Positions 47,512 through 56,938 of a DNA stretch of 64,000 bases are shown in pieces. The DNA is from Halopseudomonas pertucinogena (GTDB taxonomy: Bacteria; Pseudomonadota; Gammaproteobacteria; Pseudomonadales; Pseudomonadaceae), in the NCBI RefSeq assembly GCF_014646575.1, contig NZ_BMNN01000001.1, forward strand, positions 806,001 through 870,000, in the 5' to 3' direction. How positions within the stretch are numbered: position 1 is the stretch's first letter; every line of letters begins with the position of its first letter. Under the pieces are notes generated by a model. It ran no database searches. It saw only the letters and a list, made by a program, of their open reading frames with translations, and had not been told where the DNA came from. Made by a program: the position numbers and the translations under genes.

Positions 47512-48707
47512 TGACTGATTTGTGGTTGTATGGCGCGCTGCTGATACTAGCGGGCGTGCTTTTTCTGGTATGGCCGGTATGGAAGGCCCGCCGTCAGCGC
47601 AACACCGTGGACCGCACCGCGCTGAACGTGGCGCTCTACGAAGAGCGCGTGGCAGAGTTAGGCGCTCAGCGGGAGGCAGGCGAGATCTCCGCCGAGCTGC
47701 ATGACATTGCGCTGGAGGAGGCCGGCAAGCTGCTGCTCGAAGACACCGCGAAGGCGGACGAGGCTCGCCGCCCGACCCATCGCGGCAGTCCGATTGCGCT
47801 CCTCGTAGCGGCCGCAGCGCTGCCGCTGGTGGTCGTCGGTCTTTACCTGAGCTGGGGCAATCCGGCCGGCCTGCAGTTGTTGCGCGAAATGCAGAACGAC
47901 CCCATGCCGGCAGACCTGGTGGCCTATATCGACCGGATGGAGCGCATCACCGAAGTGCAGCCGCAGAATGGTGAGGTCTGGTACATGCTCGGCAGGGCCT
48001 ACCTGGCGCAGCAAAGGCCGGCGGATGCCGCCAATGCCTTCGGTAACAGCATGGACCTGATGGGTGTGCATCCGGAGGTGCTCGCCCAGTATGCCCAGGC
48101 GCGTTTCTTCGCCAACGACAACAAGCTCGACAGCGAAGCCGCCGATGCATTGAGCCGCGCTCTGGAAATGAACCCGAACGAGCCCACCGCGCTGGGCCTG
48201 CTCGGCATCAACGCCTTCGAAGCCGGTGATTATGCCGGGGCCATTTCCTACTGGGAGCGCCTGCAGGCCGGCATGCCGCCGGGCAGTGAGGGTTTCACCG
48301 CGATCCAGGGCGGTATCGACCGTGCCCGGGAGCGGATGGGAGAGCCGGCGGACAGCGCAGCTGAGGGCCCGCAGATAGCAGTGCGCATCGAGCTGGCTGC
48401 CGAACTGGCAGAGCAGTATCCGGATGATGCGGTTGTCTTTGTCTCCGCCCGTCAGCCCCAGGGCCCGCCGATGCCGCTGCTGGCATTGCGCCTGAACAAG
48501 AGCGAGTTGCCGGTAGAAGTCGCCCTGAACAGCAGCCACGCGCTGATGCCCGGCCGCAGTCTGGAGCCAGGCCAGGCCCTGCAGATCAGCGCGCGCATCT
48601 CCACCGACAGTGACGTGCGCAACGCCGGACATCAGTCCGAGGCCGCCGAGGTGAAGGTAGGAGAGCAGGACGGGGCTGTGGTATTGCAGATCGATCGGGG
48701 CATGTGA
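47511..48707 (+). CDS. ccmI: Cytochrome c maturation TPR protein CcmI
   Basis: A 398-residue protein with two N-terminal membrane helices (about 5-21 and 98-117). The heptad-rich loop between them is YEERVAELGAQREAGEIS. TPR repeats follow (YMLGRAYLAQQRPADAANAFGNSM, ALGLLGINAFEAGDYAGAISYWERL), and a C-terminal beta domain ends the protein. CcmI binds the C-terminal helix of apocytochrome c. Last gene of the operon, followed by a REP element. Confidence 0.93.
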   Translation: MTDLWLYGALLILAGVLFLVWPVWKARRQRNTVDRTALNVALYEERVAELGAQREAGEISAELHDIALEEAGKLLLEDTAKADEARRPTHRGSPIALLVAAAALPLVVVGLYLSWGNPAGLQLLREMQNDPMPADLVAYIDRMERITEVQPQNGEVWYMLGRAYLAQQRPADAANAFGNSMDLMGVHPEVLAQYAQARFFANDNKLDSEAADALSRALEMNPNEPTALGLLGINAFEAGDYAGAISYWERLQAGMPPGSEGFTAIQGGIDRARERMGEPADSAAEGPQIAVRIELAAELAEQYPDDAVVFVSARQPQGPPMPLLALRLNKSELPVEVALNSSHALMPGRSLEPGQALQISARISTDSDVRNAGHQSEAAEVKVGEQDGAVVLQIDRGM

Positions 48708-48711
48708 GGCC

Positions 48712-48840
48712 GGGCGCGCTGCGCGCGCCAATCGCGGCGAGGTCGCCGCTCCTACCGGATGGAGGCAGGCTCGGTTTGGGTGGCCCTGGGCACACTCCGT
48801 AGGAGCCCCGACCTCGGGGCGATGGGGGCTGCGCCAGCAG
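48712..48840. repeat. Paired REP element 3
   Basis: Two inverted units sit between ccmI and the convergent fadE. The left unit (48731-48755) ends GCCGCTCCTAC. The right unit (48799-48823) starts GTAGGAGCCCCGACC and is identical over 25 bp to the right unit of element 1. Flanking secondary hairpins are GGGCGCGC/GCGCGCC on the left and GGGGCTGCGCCAGCAGCCCC on the right. Confidence 0.82.
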
Positions 48841-48874
48841 CCCCGGTGCCCGGTGGGCACGCTTCGTACCGCCT

Positions 48875-51412
48875 TTACCCCGCCTGCCGCGGGCGCATTT
48901 CCTCCTGTGAGAAGTCGTCCACTTCGATCACTGCCCGCCGGGCTTCCCTGGCTTCTCTCACCAGCTTGGCTTCCTCTGGGCTGATCACGCCGCTTTCTGC
49001 GGCGACGGCGAGTTCGTCGGCATCGCTGTCGTGGTCCAGCTCGCCGGAACGGCGGGCCTTGGCCAGACGCTGTTCGATCGGGTCGGCCAGGATAATCTGT
49101 CCCAGACTGTGGTTAAGCAGGCCCGTCACATCCGTCGGATCTTCACTCACATAGCATCCATCCAGCAGCCGGTCCCGCATCGGGCCGGGTGTCATCAGCA
49201 GGCGGGCGACCCTGTGGCAGGTGAGATCGCTCGGCGGTTTGAGGCGCCGGCCGAGGGGGAAGATGATCACCCGGAGTGCAATGCCCACGGCGCGGTCGGG
49301 GAAATTCAGCAGGATCTCATGCATCGCCTGTTCAATCTTCGCCAGCAGGTCTTCCACACCCCAGCGCAGCAGCGGCAGGTCTTCCACGGGGTCGCCCTGA
49401 TCGTGATAGTGCTTGAGGCAGGCACTGGCCAGATAGATGTAGCTGAGCACATCCCCGAGTCGGGCGGACAGCCGCTCCCGGCGCTTCAGTTCGCCACCGA
49501 GCATCAGCATGCTGGTGTCGGTAAGCGTGGCGAAGGCGGCAGACAGCCGGCTGAGCTGCCGATAGTAGCGGCGGATATCGGCATCCCCGGCATGGGCGCT
49601 GTGGCGGTAATCGGGCGTCTTGCGCGGGCTGTCGTTGCCACTTCGTCGCAGGTTCCGGCGTCGGGGGCCATGGTCCAGATGGTCCGGCAACGGTGCCAGC
49701 CAGCCGGCGGTCAGACCCAGCAGCAGACTGCCTGCTGCATTGCCCAGCGCGTGGCCGATGTGCTCATACAGCAGCGCATCGAAGCGTGCAATGGCCTGCT
49801 GTTCGTCGGGATCCTGGGTGGCGAGCATCTCCTGCAGGACAAAAGGATGGCTGCGGATGGCGCCCTGACCAAAGATCATCATGCTGCGGGTGAGGATATT
49901 GGCCCCCTCGACAGTGATCGAGATGGGCACCGACTGGTAACCGCGGCCCAGGTAATTCTTCGGGCCCATGCAGATTCCCTTGCCGCCATGCACGTCCATG
50001 GCGTCGTTCATGCACTGTCGCATGCGTTCGGTGATGTGGTATTTGACCACCCCGGACAGCACCGCGGGCTTTTCACCCAGGTCCACCGCGCCCGCCGTCA
50101 TGCGCCGCGCCGCGTCCATCACATAGGTGTTGCCGCCGATCCTCGCCAGGGCCTCCTCCACGCCCTCGAACTCGCCGATGGGCATGTTGAACTGCCGGCG
50201 GATGCGGGCATAGGCGCCGGTGGTCATGCTGGCCATCTTGGCTGCGCCGGTGCCGCCGGCGGGCAGGGAGATAGAGCGGCCGACCGCCAGACAGTTCATC
50301 AGCATCTTCCAGCCATGGCCGATCATCTCCTGACCGCCGATGAGATAATCCATGGGGATGAACACATCGGTACCGGAATTCGGGCCGTTCATGAAGGCCG
50401 CATTGAGGGGGAAGTGCCGGCGGCCGATCTCGATACCCGGCGTGTTGGTAGGGATGAGTGCCAGGCTGATGCCCAGTTCCTCCCGCTCGCCGAGCAGGCC
50501 GTCGGGGTCGTACACCTTGAAGGCCAGCCCGAGCAGCGTGGCGACCGGGCCGAGGGTGATGTAACGTTTCTCCCATGTCACCCGCAGGCCCAGTACCTCC
50601 TGACCTTCCCACTCGCCGCGGCAGACGATGCCCCGGTCCGGCATGGCACCGGCATCGGATCCCGCTTCGGGGGAGGTGAGGGCAAAGCAGGGCGCCTCCT
50701 GGCCAGCAGCCAGGCGGGGCAGGTAATGATTCTTCTGTTCATCGGTGCCGTAATGCAGCAGCAGCTCGGCGGGGCCAAGTGAGTTGGGTACCATCACTGT
50801 CGAGCCGAGGTCACCGCTGCGGCTGGCCAGTTTCATCGCAACCTGGGAATGGGCAAAGGCGGAAAAACCCTTGCCGCCATACTCCTTCGGGATGATCAGG
50901 CCGAAGAAGCCATTGTCCTTGATGAACTGCCAGACTTCTTCGGGCAAATCCTGCAGCTCGGTGGTGATCTGCCATTCGTTGGTCATCCGGCACAGTTCTT
51001 CCACTGGTCCGTCAAGAAAGGCCTGCTCCTCTTCGGTCAGTACCGGCTGCGGATAACTGTGCAGCCGGTTCCAGTCAGGCCGGCCGGTGAATATCTCGCC
51101 GTCCCACCAGACCGTGCCGGCCTCAAGCGCCTCGCGTTCGGTGTCGGAGATGGGCGGCAATACCTTGCGGAACCAGTGGAACAGGGGCGTGGTGATGCTG
51201 CGACGGCGCCAGTCGGTCATGTTCAGCGGGATGGCGACCCCCAGAAACAGTGCCCAGAGCAGCAGGTCGATGAACCAGTGCACAGGTCCAAGCAGGGTCA
51301 TCGCCAGCAGATAGCCGCCGACCACCACGCTGGCATTCATCAGTCCGACGCGCTTCCACGCCAGTACGGCAATAATCAGGATCAGGCCCAGCAACCATAG
51401 CAGGGTCAACAT
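48875..51412 (-). CDS. fadE: Acyl-CoA dehydrogenase FadE
   Basis: An 845-residue membrane-associated acyl-CoA dehydrogenase of the large FadE type. N-terminal hydrophobic helices (MLTLLWLLGLILIIAVL, then two more) precede the FAD/acyl-CoA domain (CFALTSPEAGSDAG, FNMPIGEFEGVEEAL) and a long C-terminal FadE-specific extension. It catalyses the first step of beta-oxidation. ATG 51412 has AAGGAG 6 bp upstream. It lies after the ABC exporter gene on the same strand. Confidence 0.93.
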   Translation of the reverse strand: MLTLLWLLGLILIIAVLAWKRVGLMNASVVVGGYLLAMTLLGPVHWFIDLLLWALFLGVAIPLNMTDWRRRSITTPLFHWFRKVLPPISDTEREALEAGTVWWDGEIFTGRPDWNRLHSYPQPVLTEEEQAFLDGPVEELCRMTNEWQITTELQDLPEEVWQFIKDNGFFGLIIPKEYGGKGFSAFAHSQVAMKLASRSGDLGSTVMVPNSLGPAELLLHYGTDEQKNHYLPRLAAGQEAPCFALTSPEAGSDAGAMPDRGIVCRGEWEGQEVLGLRVTWEKRYITLGPVATLLGLAFKVYDPDGLLGEREELGISLALIPTNTPGIEIGRRHFPLNAAFMNGPNSGTDVFIPMDYLIGGQEMIGHGWKMLMNCLAVGRSISLPAGGTGAAKMASMTTGAYARIRRQFNMPIGEFEGVEEALARIGGNTYVMDAARRMTAGAVDLGEKPAVLSGVVKYHITERMRQCMNDAMDVHGGKGICMGPKNYLGRGYQSVPISITVEGANILTRSMMIFGQGAIRSHPFVLQEMLATQDPDEQQAIARFDALLYEHIGHALGNAAGSLLLGLTAGWLAPLPDHLDHGPRRRNLRRSGNDSPRKTPDYRHSAHAGDADIRRYYRQLSRLSAAFATLTDTSMLMLGGELKRRERLSARLGDVLSYIYLASACLKHYHDQGDPVEDLPLLRWGVEDLLAKIEQAMHEILLNFPDRAVGIALRVIIFPLGRRLKPPSDLTCHRVARLLMTPGPMRDRLLDGCYVSEDPTDVTGLLNHSLGQIILADPIEQRLAKARRSGELDHDSDADELAVAAESGVISPEEAKLVREAREARRAVIEVDDFSQEEMRPRQAG

Positions 51413-51478
51413 GCAGCACTCCTTGGGGTCGAATTGGGAAACCACCCATCAGGATAGTAGCTGCCGCCGGGCTGTGCA

Positions 51479-53305
51479 TTACTCCCCGAGAAAGCCCCCC
51501 GACTGCCTCGTCCACAGCTGCGCGTACAGGCCGCCGTGCCTTATCAGCTCATCGTGGCTGCCGTCCTCGGCGATCCGCCCTTCGTCCATGACGATAAGCC
51601 GATCCATCTCGGCGATGGTGGACAGCCGGTGGGCAATGGCGATCACCGTCTTGCCTTCCATGAGCTGATAGAGGTTTTCCTGGATGGCCGCCTCGACCTC
51701 CGAATCCAGCGCGGAGGTCGCCTCATCGAGGATCAGGATGGGCGCGTCCTTGAGCATCACCCGGGCGATGGCGATACGCTGGCGCTGACCACCGGACAGC
51801 TTGACGCCGCGCTCGCCCACATGGGCGTCGTATCCGCGCCGTCCCCTGGCGTCGCTCAGCTCGGGAATGAAGCTGTCGGCATGGGCGCTGCGCGCCGCCG
51901 CCAGCATCATTTCCTCGGTGGCATCAGGGCGACCGTAGAGGATATTGTCCCGTACCGAGCGATGGAGCAGCGAGGTGTCCTGGGTGACCATGCCGATATG
52001 CTGGCGCAGGGAGTCCTGGGTCACCTCCGAAATGTCCTGCCCGTCGATGAGGATGCGCCCGCTCTCCACGTCATAGAAGCGCAGCAGCAGGTTCACCAGG
52101 GTGGACTTGCCGGCGCCGGAGCGACCGACCAGACCGATCTTCTCACCCGGACGGATATGCAGGTTCATGTCCTCGATGACCCCGTGGCCCTTGCCATAAT
52201 GGAAGCTGACCTGCTCCAGGCGGATCTCGCCGCGATCGACCTTCAGCTCGCTGGCGTCCGGTCGGTCCACGACCAGCTGCGGGCGGGAGATCGAGTTGAT
52301 GCCATCCTGCACGGTACCGATATTCTCGAACAGCGCAGAGATCTCCCACATGATCCATTGGGACATCCCCCACAACCGAAGCACCAGACCCACGGCCACT
52401 GCCACGGCGCCCACGCCAATGCTTTCCTGCAGCCACAGCCACAGGGCCAGGCCGGTGACACTGGCCAGCAGCACTCCGTTGAGCAGATAAAGCGAGACGT
52501 TGACCAGCGTCACCAGCCGCATCTGCCGGTACACGGTGTCCATGAAGCCGGTCATGCCTGCCCGTGCGTGGGCGGCTTCGCGCTGGGAGTGGGAGAACAG
52601 CTTGACGGTCTGGATATTGGTATAACTGTCGACGATGCTGCCAGTCATGATCGAACGGGCATCGGCCTGTTCTTCGGCGACCTTGCCGAGCCGCGGAATG
52701 AAGTGCCACATCATCAGCCCGTAGCCGACAGCCCAGCCCAGCAGGGGCAGGATCAGGCGCCAGTCGGCCAGCCCGACCACCAGCAGGGTACCGAGAAAGT
52801 ACACCGCCACGTAGTTCAGCACGTCGATCAGCTTGATCACGCATTCGCGTACCGCCAGCGCGGTCTGCATCAGCTTGGTGGAGATGCGCCCGGCGAACTC
52901 GTCCTGATAGTAGGTCATCGACTGGCGCAGCAGGTAACGGTGTATCAGCCAGCGGATGCGCATGGGGTAATTGCCCATCAGCGTCTGGTAGCTGAACAGC
53001 GAGTTGACCAGAATCAGCAGCGGCAGCAGGCCCATCACCACCAGGAACATGCCGGTGAGCTTCCAGCCTTCGTTCTGGATGAAGGTGCTGCGGTCCTGAT
53101 TGGACAGCCAGTCGACGATATTGCCGAGGAAGCTGAACAGCCAGACCTCGGTGATGGCAATGCCGGCCATCAGCAGCGCGGCGGCGGTGAGGTAGGGCCA
53201 GGACCCCCGCGTGTAATGCACGCAGAACGCCAGCAGCTTCTTCGGTGGCTGGGTGGGCTCTTCGGCAGGGAAGGGATCAAGACGACGTTCGAACCAGCGG
53301 AACAT
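51479..53305 (-). CDS. ABC exporter, fused membrane and ATPase domains
   Basis: A 608-residue half-transporter. Residues about 30-330 carry six membrane helices, and residues about 350-600 the ATPase. Walker A is GLVGRSGAGKSTLVNL, the signature is LSGGQRQRIAIAR, Walker B is ILILDEATSALD, and the H-loop is IAHRLSTI. It probably works as a homodimer exporting a lipid, drug or peptide; the substrate is not known. It is divergent from the spermidine-synthase-like gene. Confidence 0.88.
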   Translation of the reverse strand: MFRWFERRLDPFPAEEPTQPPKKLLAFCVHYTRGSWPYLTAAALLMAGIAITEVWLFSFLGNIVDWLSNQDRSTFIQNEGWKLTGMFLVVMGLLPLLILVNSLFSYQTLMGNYPMRIRWLIHRYLLRQSMTYYQDEFAGRISTKLMQTALAVRECVIKLIDVLNYVAVYFLGTLLVVGLADWRLILPLLGWAVGYGLMMWHFIPRLGKVAEEQADARSIMTGSIVDSYTNIQTVKLFSHSQREAAHARAGMTGFMDTVYRQMRLVTLVNVSLYLLNGVLLASVTGLALWLWLQESIGVGAVAVAVGLVLRLWGMSQWIMWEISALFENIGTVQDGINSISRPQLVVDRPDASELKVDRGEIRLEQVSFHYGKGHGVIEDMNLHIRPGEKIGLVGRSGAGKSTLVNLLLRFYDVESGRILIDGQDISEVTQDSLRQHIGMVTQDTSLLHRSVRDNILYGRPDATEEMMLAAARSAHADSFIPELSDARGRRGYDAHVGERGVKLSGGQRQRIAIARVMLKDAPILILDEATSALDSEVEAAIQENLYQLMEGKTVIAIAHRLSTIAEMDRLIVMDEGRIAEDGSHDELIRHGGLYAQLWTRQSGGFLGE

Positions 53306-53439
53306 GGGGGCAGCCTATGGCAACAGCGAAGGCCCGCTATTATGCGCGCTGGCTTGCACCCTGCTCAAGCGAAGGAGCAGCGGATATATGACGTGCGGCG
53401 GGAATTGGCCCACAATGGCAGCACCGATGAGAGGTGATC

Positions 53440-54264
53440 ATGTCCAGGTTGCTGGTTTGGTGGAGAAAGTTGATGGGTGGACGCGAAACCCTGCTCGAAC
53501 GACGCAGGGACGACTACGGAGCGCTGCGCATTACCGAGAACGGCGAGGGGTACCGCTTTCTCTATTTCGGTGAGCTCACCGAGCAGAGCTGTGTCCATGT
53601 TGCCGACCCGGCCTGGCTGGAGTACGACTATACCCGGGCCATGCTGCTGGGCACCTGGTGGGCGCGCCCCCATCCGGACATGACGCTGCTGGGGCTCGGC
53701 GGCGGCGCGCTGGCCAACGCATTGGTCCGGCATTTCGAGCCCTCCCGGGTGCAGATAGTGGAGCTGCGTGAAGAGGTGCTGGCGCTGGCGCGGGAGTGGC
53801 TTGGGCTGAGCGACGACCCGCGGCTGCAGGTTCACATAGGGTGCGCCGAGAAGTACATCGGTAATGCGCCAGCCAGCTGTGACCTGCTGCTGGTCGACCT
53901 CTATCTCGAAGGCGGGCTTTCACGCCTGCAGCTGCAGGCGGAGTTCTTCCGCAAGTGCCAGCAGGCGCTGCGGCCCGGTGGTGTGCTCGTGATAAACCAG
54001 TGGCAGATGGGCGAAACCGGGCTGCCCTATGCGGCGGCCATGCTGGCCGACCTGTTCGGTGACCAGTTCCTCCAGGTTCAGGTGGAGGAGGGCAACATAC
54101 TGTTGTTCGTGCCTGCGGTCGGCGAGCCGCCGCTGCCGCTGGACAAACCGGCCATGCAGGCCTGGGCCGTCGGGTTGCAGCCGCGGCTGGGCTATTCGCT
54201 GGAGCCCTACATCACGAATCTGCACCGTGCCGCCGACGTACTGTCCCGCCACGATATCGGCTAG
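53440..54264 (+). CDS. Spermidine-synthase-like (SAM-dependent) protein
   Basis: A 274-residue Rossmann protein of the spermidine synthase/methyltransferase superfamily. The nucleotide motif is LLGLGGGALANALVRHF, followed by VQIVELREEVLALA (acidic residue for the donor) and DLLLVDLYLEGGL. No speD or other polyamine gene is adjacent, so true spermidine synthesis is unproven. ATG 53440 has AGAGG 5 bp upstream; an internal ATG at 53473 (GGAG 8 bp ahead) is also possible. Its end overlaps sprT by 4 bp, tail to tail. Confidence 0.8.
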   Translation: MSRLLVWWRKLMGGRETLLERRRDDYGALRITENGEGYRFLYFGELTEQSCVHVADPAWLEYDYTRAMLLGTWWARPHPDMTLLGLGGGALANALVRHFEPSRVQIVELREEVLALAREWLGLSDDPRLQVHIGCAEKYIGNAPASCDLLLVDLYLEGGLSRLQLQAEFFRKCQQALRPGGVLVINQWQMGETGLPYAAAMLADLFGDQFLQVQVEEGNILLFVPAVGEPPLPLDKPAMQAWAVGLQPRLGYSLEPYITNLHRAADVLSRHDIG

Positions 54265-54761
54265 CCGACGACCTGCCGCTGTCCGGTGAAGTGCAGCGGG
54301 TCACCGCAACGCCGGCAGCTGTAGCGTCTGCCCCGGCGCACCAGTGCATGACGCTGGGGCGTGAAGGGGATGCCCTCGGGGCAACCACAGCGGTACAGAT
54401 AACGGGTGCCGCGTTTCTGCGGCACCGCATAGTCATGACATCGATTGGCTGGCAGGCCGAACAGGCCCGTCATCAGACCCTGCCATTCGCGCCCGTGTGG
54501 GCGGATACGGCCGCCATACAGCGCTTCGGCCAGCAGGTGCGCAACCTCATGCGGCACGGTCTGCTGCAGAAAATCCTCTCGATTTTCGCGGTAGAGCTGG
54601 GCATTGAAGCGCAGCAGGTTGCGCTGAAGGTAGGCCACGCCCGCCTTCTGCCCGCGCAGATCCAGACGCACCTGGGGACGTTCGAACGAACGGTTGAAGT
54701 GCTGCTCGGCGAGCCGGTAACACTGCTCGAGGCGATACATGATCTGATCCATGGGCGGCAT
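54261..54761 (-). CDS. SprT-family zinc metalloprotease-like protein
   Basis: A 166-residue protein with the zinc motif HEVAH (71-75), a third ligand His in GGRIRPHGREWQ, and a C-terminal zinc ribbon (YRCGCPEG and YSCRRCGDPL). SprT proteins resemble the protease domain of SPRTN; the bacterial role is poorly known. An in-frame ATG at 54752 is an alternative start. A TATAAT overlaps the start region, so a short or leaderless message is possible. Confidence 0.87.
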   Translation of the reverse strand: MPPMDQIMYRLEQCYRLAEQHFNRSFERPQVRLDLRGQKAGVAYLQRNLLRFNAQLYRENREDFLQQTVPHEVAHLLAEALYGGRIRPHGREWQGLMTGLFGLPANRCHDYAVPQKRGTRYLYRCGCPEGIPFTPQRHALVRRGRRYSCRRCGDPLHFTGQRQVVG

Positions 54762-54806
54762 TATACGGGGCTGCCAGCCAGACGGGGAGTGCCGGCAGGC
54801 GAGCGA

Positions 54807-55274
54807 TCAGAAAATGCCGCTGTCCAGCCCGGCGGCCATGTACAATCCCAGCTCCTCGGCCTGGTCGAGAAAACCCGGCTGCCAGTCTCCACGCAGTACC
54901 AGCGGGTCCTGGGCCCAGCTCCAGCGCAACCCGGTGACGATGGATTCGATGGCCCGGCGGGTGCCTGTGCCGTCATGGCCGGCGCGGATATACAGCGCGC
55001 AGGGCATGCCCTGTTTGCGCTCCAGCACCGGATAGTAGCAGCGGTCGAAGAAGTCCTTGAGCGCACCGCTCATGTAGCCCAGGTTCTCGGTGGTGCCCAG
55101 AATGATGGCATCGGCCTGAAGTACGTCATCAGGCGTCGCTTCCAGCGGGGCGACCCAGCGCACCTTTACGTTCTCGATGGTGGATGCGCTGGCACCACGC
55201 AGTACGGCATCCCTGAGCCTGGCGGTATTATCCGAAGGGGCATGGGCGACCAGTAACAGCTGTCGTGCAGACAT
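54807..55274 (-). CDS. Flavodoxin-fold NAD(P)H-dependent reductase
   Basis: A 155-residue protein. The first strand and phosphate loop are LLLVAHAPSDNTARLRDAV, and the isoalloxazine loop is GTTENLGYMSGALKDFFDRCYYP, both typical of FMN-binding WrbA/NADPH-dependent FMN reductase families. GGAG lies upstream of ATG 55274. It is probably a cytosolic quinone or flavin reductase; the substrate is unknown. It is divergent from a YcaD-type transporter. Confidence 0.82.
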   Translation of the reverse strand: MSARQLLLVAHAPSDNTARLRDAVLRGASASTIENVKVRWVAPLEATPDDVLQADAIILGTTENLGYMSGALKDFFDRCYYPVLERKQGMPCALYIRAGHDGTGTRRAIESIVTGLRWSWAQDPLVLRGDWQPGFLDQAEELGLYMAAGLDSGIF

Positions 55275-55391
55275 GAAGACACTCCTCTGGAAAGGGGGCT
55301 GGCCAGTGTAAGGGTTTGTGTCCGGAAATGGCGAGATCGGCGATCCTGATATAGCTTGTTCTGGTACCACTTGCTGTTTCAGGGGCCTTGC

Positions 55392-56708
55392 ATGCTGCGG
55401 ATTGTTACCACCATCAGTGCCTTGCTGACGGGCATTGCGCTGTTGCTGATGGGCACGGGACTTCTCAACACACTGGTACCCCTGCGGGGTGATGCCGAAG
55501 GATTCTCCGATCAGGTACTGGGGCTCTTCGGCTCGGCCTACTTTGCCGGCTTCATGCTCGGCACCTGGGTCTGCCCGCGCCTGATACGGCGGATGGGGCA
55601 TATCCGCGCCTTCGCCTTCTTTGCCGCCGGCACTGCCGCCTGCATCATCCTGCATGTAATGTTCGTCAACATGCTCTTCTGGATGCTGCTACGGCTGGCC
55701 ACCGGTCTGGTGCTGGTCGGGGTGTATACCTCCATCGAGAGCTGGCTGAACTCCGGTGCGCCCAAGGAGCGGCGGGGGCGGGTGTTTTCCGTCTACATGC
55801 TGGTGAACCTGGGCGCCCTGGCCCTGGCCCAGCAGCTGCTGCAATTCAGCAACCCGCTGACCAACCTGATGTTCGGCGTTGCCGCGTTCTTCGTGATCAT
55901 TGCCGTGATGCCGGTGGTGGCGACCCGACTGCCGCAGCCGGAAATTACCGATACACCGGGCCTGTCCCTCAAGCTGCTGTGGGCAGCGGCACCGGTGGCC
56001 TGCGTCGGTGCGGTACTGGTCGGTCTGGCCATGGGGGCGTTCTGGGGTCTGGCTGCGATCTACGCCGCGCGCATGGGCATGAATACCGGCCAGATCGCCA
56101 CCTTCATGTCGCTGGTCATTGTGGGCGGGGCGGTATTCCAGTGGCCCATCGGCATGATCTCCGACCGGATCGATCGGCGGCTGGCGCTGGCCCTGGTGTC
56201 CGGCCTGGCCGCCTTCGGTGGCGTGCTGATGGTGGTACTGGCCTCTACCGCCAGCGGATTGCTGATCGGTGCGCTGATCTTCGGCGCGGGTTCCTTCGCC
56301 GTCTATCCCACCGTGGTGGCACACCTGATCGACCATCTGCGCAAGGAAGATGTGCTTGCCGGCAGCGCCGGGATCCTCCTGCTGCAGGGGATAGGCTCGG
56401 CCATCGGCCCAGCCATCGCGGGCTGGCTGATGGGGGTCACCTCGGCCTTGTCACTGCCGCTGTACTTCGCCGCCATGTTTGCGCTGTGCGTGGCATACAG
56501 TCTCTACCACTGGCGCATCACCCGCCAGCGCATCGTCGAGGAGCCGGCGCACCAGATCCCGATGGTTCAGACCTCGCCGGAGGTGCTGGAAATGGCGCTG
56601 GACGAGCAGAAGCCGGACGAGGAGTTTGCCGAAACGGACGCCGAGCAAGTGCAGCTGGCCACAGGCGGGCCAGTCGCACCTGCAGAGGATCGGTCCTCGA
56701 AGGTCTGA
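55392..56708 (+). CDS. MFS transporter, YcaD-like
   Basis: A 438-residue inner-membrane protein with 12 helices. It starts MLRIVTTISALLTGIALLLMGTGLLNTLVPLRG, and RLIRRMGHIRAFAF is the MFS loop 2-3 motif. A long acidic cytosolic tail follows (about 395-438, VLEMALDEQKPDEEFAETDAE). The YcaD group's substrate is unknown. ATG 55392 gives the family start; the 12-codon extension upstream is unsupported. Confidence 0.85.
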   Translation: MLRIVTTISALLTGIALLLMGTGLLNTLVPLRGDAEGFSDQVLGLFGSAYFAGFMLGTWVCPRLIRRMGHIRAFAFFAAGTAACIILHVMFVNMLFWMLLRLATGLVLVGVYTSIESWLNSGAPKERRGRVFSVYMLVNLGALALAQQLLQFSNPLTNLMFGVAAFFVIIAVMPVVATRLPQPEITDTPGLSLKLLWAAAPVACVGAVLVGLAMGAFWGLAAIYAARMGMNTGQIATFMSLVIVGGAVFQWPIGMISDRIDRRLALALVSGLAAFGGVLMVVLASTASGLLIGALIFGAGSFAVYPTVVAHLIDHLRKEDVLAGSAGILLLQGIGSAIGPAIAGWLMGVTSALSLPLYFAAMFALCVAYSLYHWRITRQRIVEEPAHQIPMVQTSPEVLEMALDEQKPDEEFAETDAEQVQLATGGPVAPAEDRSSKV

Positions 56709-56839
56709 ACGACAAGTCTGATCTATCGGATGGAGCGTGGCGGTACCGCTTACGGCGCCGCGCGCCTCACTTCCTGTGTTAATACCTGTTCGCTATCACC
56801 CCGGGCAGGCAAAACGCGAAACACTCTAACAAGTCTGGA

Positions 56840-56869
56840 TTAAATTTACATTAAATTGACTATAGTCAA
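56840..56869 (+). promoter_or_regulatory. Direct-repeat/palindrome box upstream of Yip1 gene
   Basis: TTAAATT occurs twice 11 bp apart (56840-56846 and 56851-56857), overlapping a perfect 14-bp palindrome TTGACTATAGTCAA (56856-56869) that contains a TATAGT -10-like hexamer. The layout resembles a response-regulator box abutting a -10. It lies 70-100 bp above the Yip1 gene in an otherwise empty 230-bp gap. Confidence 0.45.
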
Positions 56870-56938
56870 GGTCAGGTGGTGCGGCAGGATGTCGCAGAGG
56901 GGCCGGCTGCCGGATAATAACAATCAGGAGGTCAGACC

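Noticed and set aside
53440-54264. Calling the gene speE
   Set aside because: Only the shared Rossmann superfamily features are visible and no speD or polyamine operon is adjacent; the name would overstate the function.
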